From the NCBI GenBank assembly GCA_030141605.1, contig JAQGDQ010000329.1:203028-267027 (forward strand): a stretch of DNA of 64,000 nt, in the 5' to 3' direction. This document shows positions 11,801 to 22,327 of the stretch, in pieces; position 1 is the first letter of the stretch; each line of letters starts with the position of its first letter. The notes beneath the pieces are model-generated. The model worked only from the letters and a program-made list of their open reading frames with translations, was not told the origin of the DNA and made no database searches. A program made the translations under genes and the position numbers. The DNA is from Tubiluchus corallicola (lineage: Eukaryota; Priapulida; Priapulimorpha; Priapulimorphida; Tubiluchidae).

Positions 11801-14800
11801 TAGGATAAAATGGCAACATCATTGCAGCAACTTTTATCGATAATTGAATTGATCTGTCTATGTCTCCATTATTAAATGAAAATATGTGAACAGTATGTCC
11901 TGAAACATTTTAAACATTATTGTTTGTATAGTTTCAGTTAGATCGCATGGCATTTATGAAAGTTATATAGTTTAAACGGGCAATTTGGTCATGGAACTAT
12001 TGAAACATACAACCTGTCAATTCGACTTCTAACTTGAATATTTGTTGGCTAAGCTGCAAAACTTATTATTTTTTCTCAGTTTTAAAAATTTCTGTTTTAT
12101 CCCAATCGTGTCACTATGTGAAATGTGTTGTTGTCGCCTGAACATTTTTTGCTGTAAATAACTAATAAATGTAGAAAGAAACATGAGCTGTCTTGTGTTA
12201 AACATATCACTTAATTTGCTGATGTAGTGCATTTTGACGAAGTTCTATAGCAATGCAACAACTTTGTGTATGCAAACATGTAGTACAGTAGATTCTATTC
12301 AAGTGAGTCGCAATTTTCCATAGCTTCTTATTTCCAATGTTTATAAACAACCGATGATACACCTTCCTAAGTATGGCCTTTGATGTGCTAACACTAAAAT
12401 TTTTATTCGTAGAATTAAGAAAGTTTCATAACTACAATATACATACAACACAAAATTATCATTAAAATGTTTCCTGGCACAGATATAGGAACTTCCGAAA
12501 ATAAACAAGCACTTTGAATTGACTTGTACACTTAGCAACACCTTAGTAGCAGTTCATTAAAATCAATAAATAGTTCGTTACAAGAATTTGCAAATTTTGT
12601 GAATGTTGCATCAGAACATTTCTTAGTGGCATCATCCAGTGACAGTTAGTTACAATTTTTTGTAGCAGTCTGGAATGCAATATGTGTAGCAATTGTTTAG
12701 TTTTATAACCAAAACTTTGAAATAGATTTAAAATATCAATTCATGTGTACGCACTTGTTGCCACTCACTTTAATGATTAGTCAAACGCTTCCAGTTATTA
12801 AATTGTCCATAAAATGTGCCAAGACGTTATACTTGAAATCACTGTGATGGCTAATGAAGGCGGCAGCATTTGTTTTGTTTTTGACAGTCATAACAGCATG
12901 AATTTATATCTTACTGGCATGCAAAATTGCTACAGCTATTTTTTTCAGTACTTGTAGAATTGTAATTCAGAATTTCTTTGTTATAGGTACCAAGGGCAGC
13001 CATACAAATTTAGCACTTCTGGCTTAGATGCTGTATCCATTTTGGTAAACTAGGGACAAGATTTCTTCAGTTAACATCAAATTCACAGAGGAATTTAGTG
13101 GCCCTTTTGTGGTTTATCATTTTGAAAAGTGTAGGCCTTTGTTAGTACATCATAAATTGGCTTTACTGTTTGTTTAACTGCTTGAAGCATAGCAGACTTA
13201 TCATGATAGCAGAATAATGTGTTATTTGATTATAATTTAATACTGATTATGTGCAAAATGTTTCATGGTTTCTATTAGTAAAACCTCCTTATACTGCTCG
13301 CTATGCGACTCTAGAAAAAGCTGACATTAAGCAAGTTTGGCGTGATGATGAGATGCATTAATACATACATGTCTATGCAAATATGGACATTTTCTTTTAT
13401 CAAAAAATTGGGTGTTAAACGAGGTTAGCATTATAAATGCGGGCTATATAACGAGGTTTGGCTGCATTATATTTTAGTAATTCACAACATTTTCTTAACA
13501 CTTCTGTCAGTTCACAAGGCATAAACTCTTAGTCAACAACTACTTACTTTATTATCCTGGTGCCAGAGAAGAACATTTCAAACGAGATTCGTAAGTTTTA
13601 ATCATTCTGAAACTCATGTTATTTAACATTGTTGATCGTCAAACTAACAGTTATTAAATATAGATAGACTAAATTTTTTATACTTACTTTATTCAGTCAT
13701 TCTCCTTTATCAAATGGTGTCGGCCCACTTTAAAACTGCACGCTTTCATTTCAGAATAAGTGAAGTTTTACTTGTGTTTTCTATTCACATGGTGATTGAG
13801 GATTGATTTTTTCTAAACAAGAATGCCAATTCTTTGCTTCTGGGTTATGTGTTAACAAACTGTGTAGGTTAAGGAAAAATTCATGATGGGGTTTCACTTT
13901 AACAGCAGGAAATATTTTTGGTTTTCCTCATCCTGAAAAAATTGTCATTTTCTGTGCCTTTTAATCCCAAAATTCAACGTGTTTAGGTCAAAAGACAAAA
14001 AGGACATAGACGTCATCAGAGAGCATCATCAGTTTCTCTGGCGTGAAGATGACGATACTGACAGTTTGTGGTAAATTTCTAACAAGGTTTTGCCTAAATT
14101 TGTGATAGTGATTCTTACTAAAACTTACGTTAAACTCAAAAGGCAGTCAGTAGCCGTATGCATTTAACAGTGGTGTTTAGTACATTGTTTACACAATATT
14201 GTTTCACTCTTGTCAAAGTTTATGTTGGCATCTATAGGCATCTATGGTAAAGTAAAGGTGCAAATGGCAAAACTGAAAAATTAACATTAAAGTGGTTCAC
14301 AGTAAAATGGTAAACAATAAGCATGGAGATGTTTTTCGTAAATAATTCTGAAAGTAGTCATTTTCTTGCAGGGAAAAGAGGCTCGCAAAGAAATACTATG
14401 ACAAGCTTTTTAAAGAGTACTGTATCTGTGATCTTTCTCGATATAAAGAAAATAAGGTGATTAGTGATGTGCGGGTGCACTTAGTTGTTATACAACTGAA
14501 GAATCATGGTTTCTTAGTTTGTTATTCAAAAAAGATGTTTTCTTTGTATCCTTGACTGTCAGTCATTTTACCTTAACTAGCACAAAAAAATTATCTATAA
14601 TTATTCATTTGCAGTTGATACTTCTTGTAGGTAATGTAACCTGTGTTCATTCGTATAACATTATTGCATCTACATTGTTAGCCATCCTAAAAATCTCAGT
14701 TTTATTCTTAAGGTTGCAATGAGATGGAGAATAGAAGCTGAAGTAATATCTGGAAAAGGTACGTTTGATATCCCATTCGTTGTACATTCATTGTATTGGG

Positions 14801-17800
14801 AGTTGCAAGTTTTGCAAAATATTTGCAAGTTGCAGGTCTGCGCATGGTCAGAAATGTCATTGTTCTACAAGAATCTATGGGACTCATTTTTAAATTGTAT
14901 TTATAAATATACAGTCTAGCCTCGTTATCTCGCCCCTCGTTATGCCGCCAAACTCGTCTCTCGCCATAGATTTTACCAGGACGGATTTCCTGCTTTGATA
15001 TTTACCTCGTTAAATTGCCACCCTCGCCACGTCATGCTAGGATGAGTACTTAGGTAAACTATATTCGTTATGTCGCCAAACAGACAAACTCAGAGGTGAA
15101 TCGATCAATACATATACTGCGTGTGGATCAATATAACCGCGGTATGTAGACAATGCTGCTGTACTCAACAGACAGACATAATTAATCTAGTGTGTGTCTC
15201 ACCAGGATTAGATTAGGAGTGCTGTGGTTGGTTAATGCGCAGAGAAACTAAAGCGTCACCGATATCCTTACTCTATAACACCAAAGCTGCGTTTAAGTTT
15301 GAGTTTCCACAAAGTGTGAGCAACTTTACATGATGTCTCTGAAGCGAAAACTGTTTTGTCTTAATCCTGAACAAAAAAAGGAAATTTGTATTTATCATAC
15401 GAACGGGCAGGCCGCGGGCAGCAGCGATGAAGATGACACGGGCAGTTGCGATGAAGACGATGGCTCATCTCATGTATCGAATGACCAGGCAGCAGCAGCT
15501 GTCGACACACTGATGCGATATTTTGAACAGTCTGACATCGTCACAAGTGACGATATTCAAGGATTGTGTGTATCATCAATGAAACAGTCGTCTCTTCTGA
15601 ATTATTTCAGTCGTCAGTATCTCATTTGTGAACATTTCTAAATCTTTTGCTATGTTTATTGCATTTAAGTGTATACTCGAAAAAGGTTTTTTAAATAAAA
15701 AAATAACATTCTAAGATTATTTTTATGACATTTTTTTCATTTCTGATTTAATGTTGATTGGTATCATAATGCGAAATATATTTTATATGTACATAGAGGA
15801 ACACTATGTTAATCAACTATTATGTACAGTATGTATATACATATAGACTAACTTCGTTATATCACCGTTATCTCGCCATACTCGCCTCTCGCTAAAAATT
15901 TGCCCTAGACAGACAGGGGCGAGTATACTGTTAGACTGTATATGTTAATACAATGTTAATGGCCCTGTTGCAGATATACGCTTCGCTCGGCGATGAGGTA
16001 TTGAAAAAAAGTACAAGCGCTCACGGTACGTCGTCCACACTTAGTGCATTTATATAATGAATAAACTTTCTGTGCACTTTTTACATTAGTTGTCTGACTA
16101 GTTTATATGACCACCAGTGAACACAAAAAAGGGACCTCAGAACGAGTCAACGGACTGCCGTGCAGTCACATACAATATACACTTAGTGTGCCAATAGGAA
16201 AGAATAAAGTTTTGCAAACTGATGTTTGATGGGAAATGCGTAAGATTTGGGTTATCATAATAAGTCTTTTCACAGTCTTCACAGGTCAAAGGTTATGTGT
16301 ACCATATCAGTGTGTCTTAACTATAACCATCACACAGCATGTGCGTAAAGCAAAGCCATCTGCTCTGTACCAATTCAGTAATTCACGGTTGTTTTACATG
16401 GGCTTTACTTAATTATGCATTATTCTGTGCGTAGAGTGATTTACTAGCAGGATCTTGCTTGGGAACAAGAAAAAATTAACTGGGTGAGGTTCTCGGTAGC
16501 TGTTAAAACTGTTACTATTATAATGGCTTGGGCCATGAGGTGTTGTCAAGTGTACACAAATGCGTTGTCTGGTACACTTAACTTTTGAGCTTTTCGCAAT
16601 CATCATCAATCACTGGAACTGTGAAAAAGCTTATTATGTTAAGTCAAACTGTTATGCTTAAAGGCACTTAGAGGTTGATGTGGGTGTGAATACTTAATTT
16701 TAAATAAGGAATAGGCAGAGTTTCCTTACTGTGTATGACCTGAAAGCTTGTAACGAGGCAGATTCAACCCTGTGAGTTTACTCGACATTACGTGTCATTT
16801 GACAATCAAAGATGGCAAATGACAGCTTCGAGTCACTTGATGGCAATTTCTAGGACATGTCTAAGAAAAGCTCGATGCTATATTTAATAAAAAATAATAA
16901 AACCACAATGGCTCATTTTTTACTAGTCAAGGTTTCCCACATTTCTAAGCTTTTGTAGGACACTTTCAATGCGGAAATAACAAGTGCAACAACACAGAAT
17001 CGCTTAGGTCTTGGGAGGTCAATTTTGGATATGTGGAACATGGAGAGAAGAAGAATGCTCTAGTCAAACTAAGTATGTAACTATGATATTTCATTAAACT
17101 GAGACAAAACATATCTTTCTTACTAGAGATCCATATATGAATAGACTATAGGCTTATTAACACAGATCGAATAATTCAAAGTAACCCACTCCGCATTTAC
17201 CCAATGCCACAAATAAGTAAACACAATATACTGGGCACTTATAAAATTGCACTGGTAACTGTGATTAATGATTGTATCAATGATTAAATGTATTGTATGA
17301 ACTGCATTGATTGTAGGCATATAGTATTCTATTATATCGTACGGTAATGTATTGTTTTAAATCAATAATACAGTAGGCACCGCTTAATAGACTCACTTTG
17401 GGACCGAAGTGTTTTGACCCAATTAACCGACTGAACCTATTAACCGATGGGTGTAGTATTCCTGGTATAGAAGTTTGAGTCACCAGCTTACTATGCAAAA
17501 GTTTTTAATGAATTTTAGAAACGAAGTAATGCCTAAATTTCTTTGTGCAGTTAAAAATTAAAAAATGTATTTTAAAATATCAAATATTAATTTATATAAC
17601 TGAATTAGCAATGCATTAAAAAGTATACTTTTCTAAATCAGACAAGTCTGTTTATTTGCAAAAATTACAAAAATTCCTTCAAAGTCAGCTGTTTCATTTC
17701 ATCGCAAAGAAGTTGGCTCACAAAGTTCTCATAATGACAAAAACATTGAAAATCTGTTGTACGATGCATAAATTCTCGTAAAACACTTAGTGCTTGGCGT

Positions 17801-19577
17801 GCTTAAATTGTTGGTGATGCCCACGTTTCCCCGCAAGTAGCTTCGTCTGTAGTTTTGCCTAAGCTTCTGCTTGCTATTGTGACACACTTACTGTACTGTA
17901 CCTGTATCCCAGGCATAATGGCAAGATCTACCTGGTTAAACTTTCTGGCAAAGACAGCCTCAAAGGCAAACCGCTAAGCAAGTGATTAAATGTTTAGCCT
18001 CCAGGAATTCTTGGGTAACGAGGTTAATTGCAGTAGATGTGCTGGTCAAAGGAAACCATCAGGCTAGCATATTAGCGTATGATAAACGTTCCTGCTTACA
18101 ACAGACCAAACGGTACTTAACATGATTATTTCTATGTATATTATAGGACAAAAGCGAACTAAGATGATGTGAAAGTCATAAAAGCTTATTAGTCACACGA
18201 AAGTGTCTTACTGAAGTCAGTTATTGTATTGTATTGAATAATGGCTGCATAAAATGATCGTGACTCTCTTTTCTATTGTAAATGCAACTGAACCTGCTTA
18301 ATAAATCAATGATTTTTGTGTTATGATAGTTCAATTAGTCAGTGTGGATGGTATTAATTGTGTGATTAGCTTTCATTTGGTTTGTTCTGCTACTTTAGTT
18401 TAGTATTTTCATGTGCTCCTTGAACAACAGTTTTTTTCAAATACCAGTTTTTTATCTGTGATAAATTGCTGTTCATTAACTTCCTTATCATACACAACTG
18501 TTATTCAGTATAATAGTAAATAAAGATTATTCTATCTATCTAGGAATTGGGAAAGTGCATTAATAAAAACCATTAGCCATGTGCTTTGCTTTATTTTTGT
18601 AGGATTATGCCTGGACTGCTCTTACATGCTGAATTATCATCATAAGTAAGTAAACATTTTCTCGTATAGTTACTGAGTTAAATATCTTAGCAATGTATTG
18701 TGTTTTAGGTTAATTCATTTTATTAGTAGGCTGTATTTTTTGTTCATTTTCCAGAAGAAAAGATGTAACAAACAAGCGAAAAAAGAAAATCCTTACTCAC
18801 CATGGTGTTGATGAATTGACATCTACACCTGCTACCACTTCGAAGGGTAAGCATCATGGTTTACATCTCCCAGCAAATCTGTACAAGAAAACTTGTTCAC
18901 TTTTGTAAAAATTATAAATCATCTGGATTTTTTCAGACATTCCGTCTTCATCAAATAAAGGTACAATTTCATCAGAACAATCTGAAGATGAACCAGACCA
19001 GGTTGCAGAGTCTGCAGAAGATATATGGAAAGCGCCAGTTAAATTCACAGAAGATAAAACAAGGTTACATTTCATTTACTTTCTGCATTTTGCATTCTTT
19101 TAAAAAATTTTGGTAATAGTTAGGGTATGAACAGAAACTGGAAAATTCTACTTGCACAAAATTTTAAAATTAAATTGTTTGGATGAATATATACTTTATC
19201 AAATGTTTCAGTATTTGATTAGAGTGTATCAATATATCAAAGAATATTTCGCTACCCCAAGAAGACGTGTCATTATATATCATGAATGCATTAAAAGTAG
19301 TACATACTTCTTTTGTTTTGAAGATTCCTGGTAAGGGAAAGGTGCTGTTTGTTTGCTTTTCTGCAATGTTAAATGTGTCTTTATGTTCTACTTCTAATTA
19401 TGTGTAAGTGTGAACAGTTTCTAATGCCTTAATCAAGTGCAGTAACGATGACAACCAGTAATTATCCTTTTATTCTTTGTAAGCTTATATATAATGTTGT
19501 GCCGTTGTTTTATTTACTGTCTTTATTTTTTTAGGAATGAAGAATTTGAAGAATATTTTGAAGACCTGTTCTTATAA
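7960..19577 (+). CDS. FRA10AC1: FRA10AC1 homolog, spliceosomal C-complex protein (12 exons)
   Basis: Coding exons: 7960-8004, 8905-8960, 10359-10472, 13519-13590, 13987-14070, 14372-14456, 14713-14758, 16959-17072, 18603-18645, 18755-18846, 18937-19063 and 19535-19577. Phases join without error and give about 306 aa; human has 315. Diagnostic stretches are LLYYPGAREEHFKR (exon 4), KKYYDKLFKEYCICDLSRYK (exon 6), RWRIEAEVISGKG (exon 7), SWEVNFGYVEHGEKKNALVK (exon 8) and the C-terminal EEFEEYFEDLFL. A four-cysteine metal-site candidate is CGNNKC (residues 172-177) plus CLDC (208-211), split over exons 8 and 9. Known family role: a nuclear protein of catalytic-stage spliceosomes. The start ATG (MSDKHGRSS...) is chosen because exon 1 ends GAG|GTAATT in phase 0 with exon 2. 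The exon 3/4 junction is the weak point: an alternative acceptor at 13511 preserves FTRHK but breaks the frame. Intron 3 contains SNIP1. Confidence 0.92.
8835..8868. repeat. (TA)n microsatellite
   Basis: An uninterrupted TA run just upstream of FRA10AC1 exon 2, inside intron 1. Confidence 0.9.
9751..10000. mobile_element. MITE with 22-bp terminal inverted repeats (AGGTCAAAGGTTAA family)
   Basis: The left end, AGGTCAAAGGTTAAGTGTAC, recurs inverted at the right end with about one mismatch in 22. No coding capacity is present. It lies in intron 2 of FRA10AC1. A related copy in opposite orientation is at 16283-16591; the two share about 100 bp of internal sequence, including GTGTACACTTGACAA. The end begins with a DR1-like pair of nuclear-receptor half-sites (AGGTCA-A-AGGTTA). 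Confidence 0.8.
10865..11698 (+). CDS. SNIP1: SNIP1 homolog, FHA-domain splicing/SMAD-interacting protein (single exon)
   Basis: An uninterrupted 277-aa frame. Residues 1-110 are basic, RS/KR-rich and disordered, with two SUMO-type psi-K-x-E sites (IKRE about 59-62, IKTE about 73-76). After FEISGKLAEDTNTYRGVVIK (118-137) comes the FHA domain, with LLGRD (174-178), DHPSCSKQHA (187-196) and NGTF (227-230) as phosphopeptide-binding landmarks. It ends in an acidic tail (KDDEADHEDAD). Human SNIP1 is 396 aa, mainly through a longer disordered N-terminus. Family role: the RES-complex Pml1 counterpart in the spliceosome, and a repressor of SMAD and CBP/p300 signalling. The whole ORF lies in intron 3 of FRA10AC1 on the same strand. 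A TTTTTTAAG acceptor-like site directly precedes A-ATG, so it may have a 5' exon upstream. Candidate poly(A) signal AATAAA at 12164-12169. Confidence 0.95.
   Translation: MKRRARSASPVHERTDRVKSHNRKKRHHHNDMNQEPDSDEHESDRSSHRKKRKRRSPIIKREPSADLDPNLPIKTEPVDNGYGRRSHSRQDSQDVSRLHDKDDKNKKAKSTEKQKPNFEISGKLAEDTNTYRGVVIKYNQPPEARRPKTRWRLYPFKGEATLPVLYVHRQSAYLLGRDRLVADIPVDHPSCSKQHAVLQFRLVNYNREDGTVGRRVRPFIIDLESANGTFVNNKKIESRVYVELMEKDVLKFGYSSREYVLLHEQSKDDEADHEDAD
12164..12169 (+). other. Candidate poly(A) signal for SNIP1
   Basis: AATAAA about 465 bp after the SNIP1 stop codon. It lies in the FRA10AC1 intron, so its use would also decide whether the host transcript is cut short. Confidence 0.35.
13276..13466. 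mobile_element. Short Tigger-like MITE
   Basis: About 190 bp, beginning TAAAACCTCCTTATACTGC and ending ATAACGAGGTTTGGCTG, roughly inverted to each other. Related copies are at 43626-43782, 45254-45425 and 51356-51559. It sits in FRA10AC1 intron 3, close upstream of exon 4. Confidence 0.6.
14912..15938 (+). mobile_element. Tigger/pogo deletion derivative with fused transposase ends
   Basis: The element starts CAGTCTAGCCTCGTTATCTC and ends in the approximate inverse (CAGTCTAACAGTATACTCGC). TA stands outside both ends. Length is 1027 bp, in intron 7 of FRA10AC1. The 103-codon frame at 15330-15641 begins like a CENP-B/pogo N-terminus (KRKLFCLNPEQKKEICIYH), has an acidic middle, and ends MKQSSLLNYFSR, the usual pogo C-terminal tail. 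The catalytic DDE domain is missing, so it cannot mobilise itself. Confidence 0.75.
15330..15641 (+). pseudogene. Internally deleted Tigger transposase remnant
   Basis: 103 codons inside the TA-flanked element. The N-terminal helix-turn-helix start and the C-terminal tail are present, and the catalytic core between them is absent. It looks like an in-frame internal deletion. It is not part of FRA10AC1. Confidence 0.65.
16283..16591. mobile_element. MITE, second AGGTCAAAGG-family copy (reverse orientation)
   Basis: It begins AGGTCAAAGGTTATGTGTAC and ends TGGTACACTTAACTTTTGAG. Its right half, read on the minus strand, matches the left half of the 9751-10000 element over about 100 bp. It is in intron 7 of FRA10AC1. 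Confidence 0.75.
17371..18220. mobile_element. Truncated copy of the 3066-4040 transposon
   Basis: It starts CAGTAGGCACCGCTTAATAG after a TA and follows the 3066 element for most of its length with substitutions and small gaps. The right terminal repeat is absent. It lies in intron 8 of FRA10AC1. Confidence 0.7.
18300..18545 (+). mobile_element. Possible LINE/SINE 3' end with ATCT tail
   Basis: AT-rich sequence ending TAAATAAAGATTATTCTATC plus a short CTAT repeat, the form typical of non-LTR element 3' ends. No reverse-transcriptase residues are seen. Confidence 0.3.
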
Positions 19578-19940
19578 CAACAGACATTTCTAAAAGTGCA
19601 GTTTATCAAAAGTTTTGGAAGTATCCCCTTCTACATAAGCTTTGCTTAGTCATCAGTCACCTTACTGTATACTAAAAGTTGTCGATAACCTGTTGTGCAA
19701 AGTGCATTAGTGGTGGCACTTATTGATTTTTCGCTAAATTTAGGTATTTTTTTATAACTGAACATTCAGAGTGATTTAATTATTGATATTATTGAGAATT
19801 TTTAACAGCTGTTATCTACACCAACGGGAATTTAGCGGAAACGTACTGTCTTGTGAAACTGGAGATCCACTTACTATTTCCATAAGACACGCTGAGATAT
19901 GTAAATTAGGTTTTAAAAATGTTGATTATGACTTAATGTG

Positions 19941-19946
19941 AATAAA
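19941..19946 (+). other. Candidate poly(A) signal for FRA10AC1
   Basis: AATAAA 364 bp downstream of the FRA10AC1 stop, the first canonical hexamer noticed after it. Confidence 0.5.
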
Positions 19947-21677
19947 GCAAGTGTGTAGTGATATTCAGAGAGAGCCTGCTGCTGGTTATTAAATACGCCG
20001 TAAGCACATTAAAATGTATGACAATGAAATATGTACTTTCATGGTATTTTTGACCTAAAGTCATTTTCCATGGATTAATCATGACTGTTAGTAGATATTA
20101 TAATATCAGTAACATGTAGAGCAGAATAGAATAAATTTATTATGCAATAATGAATACAATCAATACGATAATAATAATAATGATTGAAATGTTATTGTAA
20201 GGAGGAAGTACTTTTTATCCTTCCTCCTACAGGTGATTACAATAACTGACAATATTAATTTATAACTACTTAAATTCATTTTAAAAGCAAACTGTAAATT
20301 TCAGGAAACCGGTGAAAATTTAGGGAACAGCTTTTACCTCACTGTGTCTTAACAACAGATAAACACTTAAACAACTGAAAAGCTCTGAAAAAACTATTCT
20401 CAGTCACCAACAATAACTCTTAAAGCAGATACATCTAGAACACACTTATTGGATATATTATGAATAATGATGAAATGGAATTTATTTAATTGATTATTTT
20501 AAACTTAAACATTTTAAATTCAATTAATGTAGAATTAAATTTAATTCAATTGTGTAGAATATCTAATTAATATAGTACAACAGATTTTTGTTTAATAATC
20601 AGCATTTTATTGGTTTTGTTGTTGTTGTATCGGATATCATCTTTGGAAGAATGCTCCATTCTCAGTACCAAACATTTAGCTATTTTACAAATACTAACTA
20701 AACACTCGTTGATTAACATTTGAAAAACAATGGAATTCAAAGAATTTAGCAATGCATTGTCAGATGTCAGAAGCAACTGGCACTGATTCCTAAAACTCAC
20801 AGAAATATAATGCTTACTGTAGTATAATTAATTTTTGTGGTCTGATACAGGTACATGTAATTGCCCAAAGTTTTATGATTCACGTTTGTAAATTGCTCGA
20901 ATCCACAATTGTCGATAGAAGATGGCGACACGATCCCAAAACAAAATCACAGTGGCGCGACTGCGTGGTGGTCGGGGGGAAGATTCTGCCGCCCGTAGAT
21001 GTACAATTTCTGTTGATGACAGTTATTTTATCGTTTTTGTGAAATTCAGAAAATGAGTTAAAAGTTTGATATGAACTAACGCAGCTATTGATAAGAGCAT
21101 ATTCAGTTTATTAATAGGCGATGCTACCGTTAGCATTTTGGAATCAAAATAGGAAACTTGAGCAGACGAAATCAGAAAGCGATGCGATGAAAGGTGGGTA
21201 GGAAACAGGGTTTTGACGTTGAGACTGCTTTTGGCCTGTTTTCGTATTGTTTTCGATTTTTACTCTTGTTTTGTTCGAACTGATACGACCACAGATTATC
21301 CGTTGTGCGCGTACTGCTCGCTGGCGCTTGCAGGCTGCATTTTGGCCGGGCACTAATTTTTAGCTTTTTCTAGTACTACTACTACTGAGTACTAGTGTGT
21401 GTTTTCACCGGTGTTAAAAAAAATAGACATTTCTATCTCTTAAAGAGAGACTAAAAAGAAGGAATTAAGAATTTTAGTGCTTACAGGTAGTGCTGGGAAT
21501 TAATTTCAGTTTTATGATTATTTGTCAACCTTCAGAAACGATTGATGACAGACTAATAATCGATCGTGATATTTAGTAATGCTGCTTCAAGATGAAATTA
21601 CAACTGACACTGTATGCGTTGTTTGTCCTACAGTAATTAAATTTCAGAAATGAGTGGTGAAGTGTGCAAAATCTTAT
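19947..21677. other. Intergenic, no gene seen
   Basis: Between FRA10AC1 and LANCL3. At 20199-20230 a hairpin (AGGAGGAAG ... CTTCCTCCT) follows an AT-rich ATAATAATAAT run and may be a retroelement 3' end. No conserved exon was found. Confidence 0.45.
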
Positions 21678-21804
21678 GTTGCATTCAGGCATAATGACTT
21701 TTCTCACAACTTGCTGCACAACTTCTCTCTGAGAGTAAAGTCACACTTGTGAACGGGTTGACAACCTAAGTTGCGAGAGAAGTGTCTATGCCTGAGTGCG
21801 CCAT
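21678..21804. mobile_element. Small foldback MITE
   Basis: The left arm (CATTCAGGCATAATGACTTT, then TCTCACAACTTG) is repeated inverted on the right (ACTCAGGCATAGACACTTCT, then CTCGCAACTT on the minus strand). It is about 125 bp with no coding capacity. Confidence 0.55.
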
Positions 21805-22327
21805 TATTCTCCTTAAACGATCGTCGATCATGTTATGTTATAAGCATCACGGTTGACAGCCTTTCCATAAAATCGATTAATCTGAGCAACACTACTTACA
21901 ACACACCATCAGTGAGTGTTGCCTGACCCTTAACCCTGACAATTTTTGTAACCTATCCTTTCAAAATCATACTCGATTACACAATATGAATTAGTTAAAG
22001 GTGTGAAGTTTCTTCTGTTGGTCTGCAAACTTATAATTTGAACTTCAAAACCAATCGTGCATTTGGACTTACAACGTTTTTAAATATTATGATATATTTT
22101 TGCAAGAATGGACACATATATACTTCCTAAAAGTATGTTTGTCGCGTATGAAATTTAGCAATTAACTTGTTGACACATTACTGGCAACACAGCTACCTTA
22201 AGTCTACCAAGCTTGTTGGTTTAGTGGTTTATTTTTGAATGAGTAATTATTGATAAAAACTGAACAATTTAAAATTAATTTTTGGTAGTAACAACTTAGA
22301 AAAGATTTCACTCATGAATTCGAATTA

